In this document: positions 1 through 10,739 of the stretch, one piece after another | Position numbering within the stretch: the first letter of the stretch is position 1 | Layout: each line of letters begins with the position of its first letter | Assembly (NCBI RefSeq): GCF_019279795.1 | Contig: NC_056729.1 | Coordinates: 1,869,658,557 to 1,869,722,556 of the forward strand | Reading direction: 5' to 3' | Length of the DNA: 64,000 nucleotides | From: Protopterus annectens | Lineage: Eukaryota > Chordata > Ceratodontiformes > Protopteridae | Position numbers and translations under genes: made by a program | The notes under the pieces: generated by a model | The model's input: the letters and a program-made list of their open reading frames with translations, nothing else | What the model was told of the DNA's origin: nothing | Database searches by the model: none

Positions 1-52
1 AATATGGAATCAGCTACAGGATTAGATGGGATTGAATATTATATGTATAAAA

Positions 53-429
53 GGATCTACTTTGACCGATCAAAATTCTGTTTTACTGAAACATAATAAT
101 GCGAGGTGTTTTTCGCGAAAGTGCACTTTTACTGAAATGCACTTTCATGAAAATCAACTTAACCAAAAAAAAAAACAAAATAAAAAAACACAACACTAAC
201 CATATATATGCAGGGGCTAGCCCCCCTGCACTCTTCATGTGGTGGGCTGCATCCCCCACACCCCCTCTACTTTTATATTCTCATTCTGAGATCGCACTAC
301 AGTGGGGAAAAGGGAATATTCCCTTATCCCCGCTGTACCGCTATCTAAGCAACAGCCCCCATTGTTGTTCATTGAGTTACCTTTATTATGTTTCAGTAAA
401 ATGTAATTTCATTGGGTCAAGGTAGACCC
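53..429. mobile_element. Foldback (long terminal inverted repeat) element, copy H1
   Basis: The two ends are inverted repeats of about 45 bp, starting GGATCTACTTTGACC on the left and, read in reverse complement, GGGTCTACCTTGACC on the right. Both arms contain TTTTACTGAAACATAATA. The middle carries a G/C-rich block (AGCCCCCCTGCA) and the core GATCGCACTACAGTGGGG, which recurs in other copies (H2-H5). There is no coding capacity, so it is non-autonomous. The flanks are AT-rich (ATAAAA and ATATAA). The superfamily is not recognised. Confidence 0.7.
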
Positions 430-439
430 ATATAAAGAT

Positions 440-2164
440 ATGAGAGATTGGCAGGAAAAATATTTTGTGGAAGTAATAAAAGAATCATTAGAGAAAGGTG
501 TAGGAGAAAAATCAGTATGGGTTGGTGCAATAAACTATATATGGAAGAAAGGAGAAAAGGAAGACATAAGGACCTAGAGAGTGATAGCATTAAATAACAT
601 AAATTAGAAGATATTTATGAAAATAACAGAGAAAAAATTAGAAAATAAAGTAAATAAATTACTTGAAAAAAACAATATTTGGAAAAAAGGGATAAAGGAA
701 GTCAAGAATTATTAATGATAATCAGAGAAACTGTAGATGATCTAATAAATAGGAAGCCTGAAATCAAAACTATGGCAGGTGATTTGAGAAAGATATTTGA
801 TAAGATACAATATGAAACTTCTTAGGATATATTGAAACAATAATAAAATGAACATAGTGGTGAATGGGTGGCTAAGGTAAAAATAGATATAAAGAGCTAT
901 ATATAAGCAGGGATGCCCAGCAAGTAGTATTCTATTTGCATTGATCATGAATGCAGTGGTTAGTAAAATAAATACAATCTTAAGAGTAGCAGGATCTAGG
1001 TTGTTTAAACAGAGATAATTTTACAAGGGAAAAGGGAGAGATCACACCATATTTAAATTAGATAGCAAAAGAAAACCAATGATGTTTTCCTATACAGATG
1101 ATATAGTTCTCATGACTAATAATAAACAATGTATGGAAGAAGGGATTAAGCAACTTAATTGATATTTAAAGGCTATTGGTGTGTGTATAAATAATAAGAA
1201 GAGTAAAGGCATAGTTAGAATGGATAAAATAGAAAGTATTCAGTTTAATAAAGAAATAATAAATCTATTAGGTATAAAAATTCAGATTGATGTGTACAGA
1301 ATGCAGCAATGGTATAATGCAGAACAAAAAGTAAGGAACATATGTTTATTCTGGAGGACATATAAGTTGATGTATAGGACAAAAGTATATTGAACTAATT
1401 CTGTCTTATTAGGAAAAATGCAAATTTATCTAGTGTGTTTATGAAGCTTGCATCGTATGAAAAATAATTAATGTCAATTGTGTTCTCATTTATATCGGGA
1501 TCAAGAATAAACCCGGTGAAAAGGGGGGTGGTATATGTCAAGAAGAAGGATGGTTAGGTTTAATTAATCCAGCTGTATATGCAGCATCACTGAATTTATA
1601 TAAATTAATGACGTGGTTAGAAAATGTAATAAATCTTTGATAATTGTTATAATTAAAGAAAATGGAAAGGATATTTGAAAGAGGAAATTAAAGATTATCA
1701 AGACAACATATTGTTATGGAAAATAAATATAAATAATATAGAAAAAACAGGAAAGAATAGTATGTAAATATAATGAATAAATATTATTACATTTATCCAC
1801 CGAAACAACTAGAGAATAAGAAAAAAGAAATCCATAAAAGCGAGATTTAGGGGATGTAAAAAGTATTATAAATGTAGATTTTTTTTTGTGGAAATTAATA
1901 ATAAAATAGCTGCCAGTAAAAGCTAATATGCCATATAAACATACAAGAAAGAGTATATAATTGTTGTGGTGAAACTGAAATGGCAGAACATGTTTTTTAT
2001 GTTGCAAAAGGATAAAGGAACTGTGGGGAAAATTATGTGAAATTAAGATTGTGGAGGGGATTAAAGGACTAAGCAATATAAATACGTATATGTTAGAATA
2101 TGGGTATTATGGTAATAAAGGACAAAAAGATCCTAAGAAAATGGACATGGACTATATATTCACT
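440..2164 (+). mobile_element. Decayed Tx1/L1-like LINE, reverse transcriptase part
   Basis: Very AT-rich sequence with scattered reverse transcriptase motifs in shifting frames. A fingers/palm stretch like a KKGEKED-type motif lies near 545-575, a degenerate F-D-K motif near 797, and a Y-T-D-D-I-V-L catalytic box near 1090-1115. A C-terminal Cys/His knuckle resembling CCGETEMAEHVFYV lies near 1960-2005; such knuckles close many Tx1/L1-type ORF2 proteins. There are many stops and frameshifts, so it is long dead. An L2-like LINE interrupts it at about 2165, and similar AT-rich sequence resumes near 3716. The clade is inferred from the Zn-knuckle and motif spacing; R4/Dong is an alternative. 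Confidence 0.55.
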
Positions 2165-3715
2165 CCCAAGTTATGCAATTTCTGAACACACCAAATCTCC
2201 TCTCCACCTCACAACATGGTTTCCATCCATATCATAGCACAACTACTGCCCTTCTCTCTTTTACCAATCTGGTTAACCGACACAGACATGACAATAATTT
2301 TGTATCTGCTATTTTCTTAGATCTATCCAAAGCTTTCAACATGGCCCCATACCCAATACTATTAGATACTCTAGCCCCCCTATCCTTTGCCCCCTCTGCT
2401 ATCACCTAGTTCAAAAAGTACCCATCAGACAGACAGCAATCTGTTCAATGGCAGGGTGTGCTATCTCCTCTACTTCCAACTACCATAGGTGTACCACAAG
2501 GCTCAATTTTGGGCCCACTTATTTTCTCTGTTTTTACAATCTACATACCTCCACCCAGCAAGCCACACATATACAGTATGCGGATGATTCGACGTTTATC
2601 TGCTCAGCCCCATCCCTTACCACCGTACAACTCACCTAAGAAGCTTTTAGCTCTGTGGAAAGATGGATTACTGATATTCAACTTATCCTGAACCCCAACA
2701 AGACTAATTTACTCGTGTTCACCCCTAATAAATCTAAAGCCACTCCCCTTTCCTTCTTTATCACTTCCAAAAATGGCACTGTCATCTCTCCTGTCCATCA
2801 TAAACTCCTCGGTGTAGAAACAGACAAAAATCTTTTAGTTGATGTCCACATTGCACAGACCATCAAAAAGGTAAACAAAAAAATGAGAACTCTTTACAGA
2901 CACAAGAAATTCCTCACAGACAAGGCGCGGATCACCCTAGCCCAGACTCACCTATTGTTTACTATAATGTATGCGGCGCCAATCCTGACTCAGACTAGAA
3001 AAGCTGATCTTGAAAAATTTGGGCTATATTATAACAACATTGCCAAGCTTGCTAACAACTCCACCTTCAGAACCCATCACTGTCAGGCACTAAGGGACCT
3101 GCAATGGCTAGAACTGCCTCAGTTACTTAGCTACCATCAGCTTGTCATCGCCTTCAACATTCTGAGGTATCCTGACAAAACACCGTCACTAAATCAACTA
3201 CTCCCCTACTACTCTGCTGAGTGCCCTCTCCGTTCTTTTGATAAATCTCTCCTCTGTATCTCTAGAGCTAATAACACTGCAGGGAAAGCACTATTCTCAC
3301 ACACCATAGTTAAAACCTGGAATAATCTCCCCCCGTTACCTCTGCCTCCACTTCCACACAATGACATCTCATGAAGCCGTAGCCACTTCCACACAATGAC
3401 ATCTCATGAAGCCGTGGCTGTGTCCACGTATTACTTGATTTTGACTGCTTTTCCTGCTTCTCTTTCTTTCCTTCCTAATCTTATCTACTGTTGACGTGTC
3501 ACAGTTAGTAAACTCTAATAACGGATCTCTAGACTTAGATTAATTCATGTTTAATATGACTGTTTTTAACTCACCTTTTGTTAAATTGTATGTTTTTTGT
3601 ACCACATATTTGTCTGTATAATGTGGAGCTTTTCTCCCCAGGCCTCCAGTGTAAATGGACATTGTCCAGTTGGACTATCTCGGTTAACAAATGAAAAATA
3701 AATAAATAAATAAAA
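2165..3715 (+). mobile_element. L2-like LINE, 5'-truncated, copy G1
   Basis: Reverse transcriptase motifs appear in order: QHGFHPYHSTTTALLSF (about 2212-2260), FLDLSKAF (2314-2337), GVPQGSILGP (2488-2517), and the frame containing QYADDST (2569-2590), all typical of the L2/CR1 (Jockey) group. A C-terminal open stretch at 2655-3374 carries LLGVETDKNL, the post-catalytic KLLG region. Frames shift between the motifs near 2450 and 2640, so it is inactive. The 3' UTR ends with GGAGCTTTTCTCCCC (about 3623-3641) and an AAATA-type tail at 3690-3715. Copies at 53.2-56.5 kb and 60.85-62.39 kb end the same way. Confidence 0.85.
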
Positions 3716-3980
3716 TAAATATAGAATGAATGATTAAATGAGATTAAATTTAATGGAAAATTATATTGTCAGAAATATTGAAGAAAATATTATTTTGGTT
3801 GTGGAAAAAAGGGTAGGGGAGATAATTAATGTCAAAAAAGAGATTAGACCATAATTAAAAATATAAATCAATAGTAAAGTGTACATGCTAAAAATGTACA
3901 TAATTGTACATAATATATAATATGTAAATATTGTAAATAATGTAAACATGATATGGTGTCTAATAATAAAGAACCCCTAC
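3716..3980 (+). mobile_element. Probable 3' remainder of the Tx1/L1-like LINE
   Basis: AT-rich sequence of the same composition as 440-2164 resumes right after the L2-like tail, with reading-frame fragments such as ENYIVRNIEENII. It reads best as the downstream part of the LINE split by G1. The 3' boundary near 3980 is a guess, and no poly(A) tail or clear target duplication is visible. Confidence 0.4.
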
Positions 3981-3984
3981 TCTT

Positions 3985-4150
3985 TTCAGCAGGCGCTGTG
4001 GGATCTTTTACATCGACCTGAGATATTACCAACTCAGGCAGCTGGAGCTTCGGCTTACCATTTCACCCAAAGGATTACACACTGAGGACTGCAGTACCTC
4101 ACTTATGTTACACTGCAGTGGCATCAATCCATCTACCCAGTGGAGGAAAA
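3985..4150. repeat. Old SINE-like fragment of a fish/shark-type family
   Basis: The stretch GTGGGATCTTTTACATCGAC, followed by ACCTGAGAT and a pyrimidine-rich block ending CTGCAGTACCTCACTTATG, resembles from memory a tRNA-derived interspersed repeat common in cartilaginous and other fishes, where GTGGGATCTTTTACGTCCAC precedes a CTCATCCGAAAGAC block. It is diverged and lacks a recognisable tRNA head. The assignment needs a repeat-library search. Confidence 0.35.
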
Positions 4151-5139
4151 TAATCCACATCCTTCTGCAGCAAAGGTGAGTGTGTTGACCCACTGATATT
4201 GTTTTTGAATTGTATAGCACAATCACTGACAGCCATTTTTTAAACAAAACCAAGCAGATGCACATTGTAAACAGGCTTAGCATGAGCAGCAGTAAACTTC
4301 GCTTCCCTTGAAATTCACATTCATTGAAAATACACCTTGGTCCCCAGATTGTTTTCAAACCCGCATTTAAGGATGAGGCACAAATGCATGTGTTCTTTGA
4401 TTCAACTTCCGGATCCTTTTAAATTTATTTCTTGCTTAATATAGCAATAGTTCTTATTTAAGACAACAACATTTGGTAGATTGCATTGTAAGTTTGTAGT
4501 TATAAACACTTTCTCTTGTAAGCAGGGAAACAAAATGTATGAACCAATAATGATATAAGTATCCATTTAAAATTGCAGACACCTCTAATTACTGACATTG
4601 ACTGAATGAATGAATTCTCATTGAGGATTAAAGCTCTTCCTCCTCCTATTGCCAAGGTACAGGATTTGAACCCGAGTACATCACTCAATTTACAAAGCTG
4701 CATTCTGTAATGAAGGCAGTTTACACATGCACGCTAGTAGTAATAAAAGTTGTGTAACTGTAAAGAAAATTGTTATAAGTAGCTAAAATCCATAATACTG
4801 TGTTTGTCCAAAATGTTTGCTGTTTGGGTTTAAATATCAGGCTACAATCAAAATCTCATGTGTATTCTTTTTGGTTCTGAATACTAGGCAATCAAAATGT
4901 TGTGCATGTGTTTATTTAGTTTCATTGACTGGATCAGGAATTTTGAAAACAGAACCTTAAGAGCAGAAAAAACATGTTAAAGCATCTGGTGGAAGCAGCA
5001 ACCAATATTGTGGCTAGGCACCCTTGCCAACACTGGGCTCAAGGCAACTGCCTGGGTCACCTAGTGATAGATCTAACCCTGGCTTATACAGATTATCTCA
5101 TTTCTTTGGAGACGATCAACTTAAACATTCTTTATAAAT
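4151..5139. other. No gene seen; possible SINE B-box remnant
   Basis: No coding signal. At about 4660-4685 the sequence GGATTTGAACCCGAG matches a tRNA B-box on the plus strand and may be the remains of a tRNA-derived SINE (about 4600-4740). No matching tail or flanking duplication is evident. Confidence 0.35.
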
Positions 5140-5525
5140 ATAGGAATTTAGGTATCCTTATATCAAACAATAATAATACATACTGTTAAAATTAATTATT
5201 TAACCAAAAATGCATACAGTGTAAATATAAAGCTCTTGGAGTACTAGCCTTGTTAAATAAGAATAACATAACTAAATTATGTGTTCTAACATAACCATTT
5301 ATTTTTTATATTAAGTCAATTTTAGAATATAATTCCATATTTTTGTGCTCATTGGAAGAGTGATGTGTTTCTAGGAGAAAGTGTATAAAGAAAAGTTACC
5401 TAAAGGATACCTGAGCTTCAGGAACTCCTAATGTCAACATTTGAAATAGCTAGAATTGCATTATATGCATTACATATGGTTTAGGGGATGGTTGTGTTTA
5501 GCTTAAAAGCATTTTGTAGGATGTC
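5140..5525 (+). mobile_element. LINE fragment, reverse transcriptase C-terminal region
   Basis: Plus-strand reading gives YRNLGILISNN (about 5137-5170), ALGVLALLNKNNITKLCVLT (5230-5290), then ILEYNSIF and, after a frameshift, a region like S-D-V-F-L..E-K-V-Q-K-K-F-T-K. This is the order LGV.I ... LY.S...P.LEY ... LE.VQ..-T.-I found downstream of the catalytic box in CR1/L3/Rex1-type LINEs. It is 5'- and 3'-truncated and differs in sequence from the younger CR1 copies in this window, so it is an older, separate lineage. Confidence 0.5.
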
Positions 5526-6376
5526 AAATTACAAACAATATTGACAATCAGTATTAGTAAAATTGAAACCATTTTGTTCAGGATGCCTGCTTGGCTTGTT
5601 CTGTTCAAAGAAAAATAATGCATTAACCAGCCCATGGGGCACCACAGTTAAAGCTGTGATGAGTTTCAGGTACTTTTGTTTTGAAATGGCTCTCACATAT
5701 AAACAAGGTAGTGAATGAGATTTCTTAATACCTCCTACTGCTGAAATATCTGCCTACTTGACAGGCAAGGCAGGCACTTCTTCAGACTGGTTATTAAAAA
5801 AGTCAACTCTTTCAAATTCTTTGGTGGAACTATTCCAGGAACTTATGTATAGTAACCATTTCAATGGGTGTGGTTATGCACAAATTTACTCCAGGATCGA
5901 TCAGTATGGCCTTTCTGTAGAAAGGAGGTGCTGCCTGAGGGAGAGCACTGGCAAGGCAAGAATGGGATATATAAGAATATTTTCAAGCAGAAACTACTCT
6001 AAAAAAATTCTGCTCTGACAAAACAAATGGCCACTCCTTAAAATGTATTTAATTTGCCAAATCATCTTCTTAAGGAGGAAGCTATTTCCATTGCATTCAT
6101 AAGAAAATCACTTTTAACTGTCCATCTTACAGCATCATCATTGAAGGTGTCATGAGTTTAAATTATTAATGGCTATAGCTTGACCTACTTTGAAATTCAC
6201 CATTCAAACATATCATTTGTTTAGTACCTCCCATCTTTGTAAAAAATATACTTATTTCTGAGTTAAGGAAGACACCTGACAAAAGGCCAATTACCCGAAC
6301 TTTATAGCAAACCTCTTCTGTGATTAACACTACCTGAAACATACAGGTGCTGCACAATACTCTACATAAAATATTA
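5526..6376. other. No gene or repeat recognised
   Basis: Ordinary AT-rich unique-looking sequence. Short open stretches (for example 5758-6018) show no family motif. Confidence 0.4.
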
Positions 6377-6661
6377 CTGTTGAAACACTATGGCTCAACT
6401 ATCTGTCTATATATACTTCTTCAGGTTGTTGAAACATTATGGCTCAACTATCTGCAAGGCTCAGCACTGTATAAGACTGGTTGTTTATATATACTTCTTC
6501 AGGTTGTTGAAACACTATGGCTTAACTATCTGCAAGGCTCAGCACTGTATAAGACTGGCTGTCTATATATACTTCTTCAGGTTGTTGAAACACTATGGCT
6601 CAACTATCTGCAAGGCTCAGCACTGTAAAAGACTGGTTGTCTATATATACTTCTTCAGGTT
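6377..6661. repeat. 78-bp minisatellite, about 3.6 copies
   Basis: Units starting GGTTGTTGAAACACTATGG begin at 6424, 6502 and 6580, exactly 78 bp apart. A shortened first unit lies upstream, and the array ends at GGTTAAAAG near 6658. Because 78 is a multiple of three, stop-free frames of 93 codons run through it in two frames. These are a by-product of the period, not evidence of a protein. Confidence 0.9.
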
Positions 6662-7190
6662 AAAAGATTAATGAGTAACGCAGTCTACACCTAATCACCA
6701 AATGATTGAACCTGTGGTTCCTCTTGTACTAATAAGGATTACCATCACAACAACCCATCATCTGTAGGGAAGAACTGTCTCATGATAGTGTAAACCCAGT
6801 TCACATTCCGCATTAGTGGGTGAACAATGCAACGCTTGGTGAATTCTGTTTCACAGTAATACAAAGAGCTGACATTGAAGGATCAAAAAGCAACATCACT
6901 ATGAACACTTGACTGCCACAAGCCGCAAGCCAGTTATTCCTGTGGTAAGTTTTCTGAAACCTCCTGCTTAAAACCCAAAACGCCAGAAGGATCATAAGGC
7001 CCCACCTCCACAGTTTGTATTCATACTAAAAAATCATGATCAACTGAGATTTTGCCATTCTGATCTATGGGAGGTTTCTGTCCTCCCTGAGTTCACCTGA
7101 GGATACCTGCATTACTCTTGACAGGTGTACTGCTCCAGTCAAACTTCCCATCTGACACTGTCCCCAGAGTGGGTTGCACCAAGACACTCA
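6662..7190. other. No gene or repeat recognised
   Basis: Unique-looking sequence without splice-flanked open exons that I can support. Confidence 0.35.
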
Positions 7191-7332
7191 TAGGTTCATA
7201 GGTTCATAGATTAGTACTAAGCTAACTGCCCTTGCAAGCCATTTTAAGCTTAGCCAATTATCCCTTGTGAGACTCAAACCCTGCACCTTGTGTTTGTAAG
7301 GCAAACACCTTAACCATTAGACCACCTTCCCA
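7191..7332 (-). mobile_element. tRNA-derived SINE with CR1-type tail, copy S1
   Basis: On the minus strand the element starts with a tRNA-like head: box A region GGTCTAATGGTTAAGG, and box B GGGTTTGAGTCTC. A short body (GGCTAAGCTTAAAATGGC) follows, then the 3' tail GTTAGCTTAGTACTAA and (CTATGAAC)n. The tail matches the 3' end of the CR1 LINEs in this window. ACACTCA occurs on both sides (7184-7190 and 7333-7339) and is a plausible target-site duplication. It is non-coding, and any transcription would be from the internal pol III promoter. Confidence 0.85.
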
Positions 7333-7739
7333 ACACTCATGCATTTGCAGTCAGAAGCGAGAGCCCAGGTGGGGCTTGCCCACCTGCCTCACCAGGTAAA
7401 TGAAAGCTAGTAAGGAAAAATAAGTCTCCAAGTTACTAAACTTTGACCCTGGTAGATCTAGCAAGTAAATAACTACCTTATTGAAGCCTAACTAAAATTT
7501 GCTGCAATATTACTATTTGAACACCGCTGCTTTTAACATTCTTTTTAGCCAGTCATAAGCATTCATAAACACATATATCTAACGCATTCTCCTTTACAAG
7601 GTCCAAACAATCAAGTTCTTCTACTGCCCCATTTGGGAAATAACAACTCTTACTGCTTTCAAACATAATCTCAAATCTGTTCTAGAAAAGATGGCTATTT
7701 CTGAATGCCTACATAATATCACATAATGTTAATAACGGT
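7333..7739. other. No gene recognised
   Basis: Nothing identifiable beyond short unique-looking sequence between a SINE and a CR1 3' end. Confidence 0.35.
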
Positions 7740-8070
7740 TTCTTTGCTCAGTTTAAATAGTACATGCTGGAGAGACAAATTCATCTCACAGAGGTTGCCA
7801 CTTCTCTGGAATAGGCTACCAATTAATGTTAAGCAGAGCACCTCTATGACTGTTCAAAAGGAGGCTGGATGAATGGATGTGAAACTGCAAATTCCTGCTG
7901 GGAATACCTCCCACATCCCTCTTGGACATGGGCAGTCATTACTAATAATAATCTTGGGCATTGACTAGATTTCTTCTCTAGAAATATAATGGGTGTAATA
8001 GGCTAGGCTTGGAACAACCCTTAGGTCAATAGCCTAGTAACCTTGTATGAACCTATGAGCCTATGAACAC
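7740..8070 (+). mobile_element. CR1 LINE 3' fragment, copy A1
   Basis: Plus-strand C-terminal coding remnants are visible: TGCTGGAGAGACAAATTCAT corresponds to the CWRDRFIS motif of the better copy at 46.86 kb, followed by W-N-R-L-P-like and G-W-M-like residues. The 3' UTR motif GGCTAGGCTT is followed by AGCCTAGTAACC and an octamer tail (ATGAACCT) ending near 8070. It is 5'-truncated to about 330 bp, the usual state of CR1 insertions. Confidence 0.75.
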
Positions 8071-8071
8071 C

Positions 8072-8285
8072 TTACAGATCTGATGAAGTTCCATTTTAAC
8101 GTAATATTGGGACGAAAGCGCTTATGACTTTTAACTTGGAGTGTACAGTTTTACATTAAACCTGTGTTATACAAACACTTACATTTTTTGTGGTTCATGA
8201 AGAAGACGTTAGGGCAGCATTTACTTGTGGTTTTCATTCTGGTTATCTTGGTGGTTTGGATTAGTGTTTTTCAACACCTTATAGT
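8072..8285 (+). mobile_element. Penelope-like element 3' tail with hammerhead-like core
   Basis: The sequence CTGATGAAGTTCC at 8080, a spacer, then GGGACGAAAGCGC around 8109-8121 resembles the core of a hammerhead ribozyme (CUGANGA, stem II, GAAA). Penelope-like elements are known to carry such ribozymes in their terminal repeats. No reverse transcriptase is attached. The rest, up to about 8285, has no other identity. It sits exactly between two CR1 3' ends that face each other. Confidence 0.45.
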
Positions 8286-8289
8286 AGCC

Positions 8290-8830
8290 AGGCATGTTTT
8301 CTGTTCATGGGTTCATATGTGTGTACAGGACTAATGATCACTGGGTCCATTTTAAGCCTAGCCATCCATCCGGAATATTTGACAAGTTCTGGTACCCTTG
8401 GTAAGTGTAAGCAGGAGCTTGGGAGATGAAACATTTGCAAGCAGGGGCCTGGGAGATTAACCATCTACAGGCAGTCTGTGTCCATTAGAGACATAGGTGC
8501 CAAATCAGGGATAAATTTCCAATTGTCCAAGTTACACTTGAATTGGGTAAGGGAGGAACTCTGCTTCACATGGATGGGGAGCCTGTTCCAGAGAAGGGGT
8601 AGTCTGTGGGATACATACCTGTCTCTCCAGCAGGTCCTATTTATATCACAGGCAAAGTTTAAGTCTTTAGAATGGGTAACTCTGGTGCTGTTTGTTTTGT
8701 GGATATGCAGGAGGTCCATCAGAGTGGGGTCCGATAAGTATGTCAGGCAAAGGTCTCTCCTCAACAGCCTAAAGGAGACAGAATACAGGGATAGGGCTTT
8801 GAGTCAGTCTACAGAAGACTTTAATACATA
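8290..8830 (-). mobile_element. CR1 LINE 3' fragment, copy A2
   Basis: A minus-strand open stretch (8465-8764) encodes the CR1 C-terminus: RRDLCLTYLSDPTLMDLLH, NRTCWRDRYVSHRLP and LPIHVKQSSSLTQFKCNLD, matching copies C and D. The 3' UTR on the low-coordinate side retains GGCTAGGCTTAAAATGG and a degraded ATGAACC tail near 8310-8320. A short duplication around 8415-8465 (GGGAGATGAA / GGGAGATTAA) interrupts the 3' UTR. It is 5'-truncated and inactive. Confidence 0.85.
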
Positions 8831-9879
8831 AAATGACACAAACTGGAGCACAATCAGTCACTCAGTAAGGCAATCAGACAAAAAATCAATAATTAAGTAT
8901 TTTTTTATTTCAATAAGGAGCAGAAAATGAGAAACTGAACATGAAATTATTGACAGAAGTGTACAGCACTTGGCATACAGCTTAACAGCACAGGTTATAC
9001 TGTAATAAATAGTTGTTTACCATGGGATGATCACTCTTAGGGAGAAATCTAGGGATATGTGAATCATTACAATGATAGTCTACAGTAAAGTAGGTTTGTG
9101 TGTGTTATCCATCAGCTGGATTAGTGCTGTAATGAAAAGTGTTTGACCTGAATGGACTTGTTGGGAAGGTTGAAGCTTCACCTGTATGTGATACTAGGTA
9201 CTACAGACAGTACCTGCAGTGAGACAGGCTGCAGTACCAAGTTTCATACTCAGGTGAAGGTGTACCAGTACCGTGTGCAAGTATAAGTCATAAAAGTGTG
9301 AGCCATTCCCCTAACTCATCTGGGGATGGCTCATGGTGTTCTGTTTTCAAAAACAGATTTAATTCTCTGGTGAATTAATGGCCCTGCAAGTCCATCTCTT
9401 ATCTTGGATGTAGAGATCGCAGGCACGATGGTCTCACCACCATACAGGTAAAGCTTCTACACTGGACAGTCTCATGGCAACATGTTTGTCACAATGGCAT
9501 GTAATTGGATAGTATAAAGCCATAGTACTTGTGTGTGACAATCTCTGCCATAGAAGAGCTACTGTAAATAAATAAATTCAACCAACTAAACTCATCCTCT
9601 AAAATATATGCAACTATTACTACACCATTCCTTGCTGGGCTCTATTAACATAATGCAATGTATTTTATTAATATAATAGGGACAGAAAATGAATCACTAT
9701 TTTAAATATAAAGTAAACGACATACAAATATAAGTTGATCTACAGTACTTTTGATTAAAAATTACATTTTGAAATGAATAAAATGTTAGAAATACAAATC
9801 TGTAGTAAAGCACAATATTTGAGTATGCTAATTGGCTTCTGGATCCCATTTCAGTTTTCAGTGGTTATTTTTTTGGTTT
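8831..9879. other. No gene or repeat recognised
   Basis: About 1 kb of unique-looking sequence. No family motif, long repeat or convincing exon was found on either strand. Confidence 0.4.
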
Positions 9880-10180
9880 GTTAATGATGGTTAGCACAAG
9901 GGATTAATGCTATGAGCTGTATATGAGCTGCTTCCTGTCATCCAGGATGTGAACCCCTCAGTTTCCTGTCATCCAGGATTTGAATCCCGCAGCCTCCTGT
10001 CATCCAGGATTTGAATCCCGCAGTCTCCTGTCATCCAGAATTTGAATCCCTCAGTCTCCATTTGCATACAGTATGAGTCTGAGCAAGTCACAAAACCAGA
10101 CAATGCTCCCAGGTCACCCCTGAAAATAGACTAAGTCCAATGGGCTTCTCTTGTTAAGGAATAAAGTAATAATAAATAAA
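9880..10180 (+). mobile_element. tRNA-derived SINE with fourfold B-box amplification
   Basis: The head GGTTAGCACAAGGGATTAATG resembles a tRNA 5' half. It is followed by a B-box unit, CCAGGATTTGAATCCCGCAG, that is tandemly repeated. The body contains AGCAAGTCAC and CAGGTCACCCCTG, and the 3' end is an AATAAAGTAATAATAAATAAA-like A/T-rich tail at about 10158-10182. I infer a tRNA-derived SINE on the plus strand. It is a different family from S1-S7. Confidence 0.55.
9934..10057 (+). repeat. 31-bp tandem repeat of a tRNA B-box unit, 4 copies
   Basis: CCTGTCATCC starts at 9934, 9965, 9996 and 10027, a constant period of 31 bp. Each unit contains GATTTGAATCCC or a close variant, a good match to the pol III B-box consensus GGTTCGANTCC. 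The first unit reads GGATGTGAACCCC. Confidence 0.9.
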
Positions 10181-10739
10181 AACATATGTTCTTTACCAGC
10201 TGCCAGACGTTTATCAGTGCACAGAGGATTTTTTGGTATATGCCTTATGTTCTCATGGACCAACATGCACTGCATTGTATTTAGTATCACACTAAATGGC
10301 AGGTAGTGTACACAAATAACTTAACAGTCTTGTACCTTTTTACTTACTAAACTAAGGTTGAACAGATCAGTTTGAAGGAAACAGTTTACTTCTGTGAATA
10401 TCCAAGTTTTTGTCATTTGACTCACGAGTCAAGAAAGGCAAAATGCCATTAAAATCTTAATATTAAAACAAAAATTGTACAAGGAATTATTGCTACTTTT
10501 TTCTTGTCTCACCTCTGTCTACATAGGAGGATTTGTAAAGAATGGCAGGTCAATAGAGCTTTTATGGTTGAAATGTTCTAAAGTGGGTAATTCTGTTACT
10601 GGTGAGTAAATCCATTTTTTTTCTGGAAATAATGTTAAAGACTAATCAAAATTTGCATTTGTTAAAAATGCTAATAATTTAAATCAATCAAGTATGTGAA
10701 CCAGAAGAACATGAGCATCTATGTATGATCCTAAGTGTG
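10181..10739. other. No gene or repeat recognised
   Basis: Unique-looking AT-rich sequence up to the start of a LINE remnant. Confidence 0.4.

Noticed and set aside
6347-6671. Two overlapping 93-codon frames
   Set aside because: Product of a 78-bp tandem repeat; no start context or domain.
7191-7332. A functional tRNA gene
   Set aside because: The tRNA-like head lacks a proper acceptor stem and anticodon arm and is joined to a CR1-type tail; it is a SINE.
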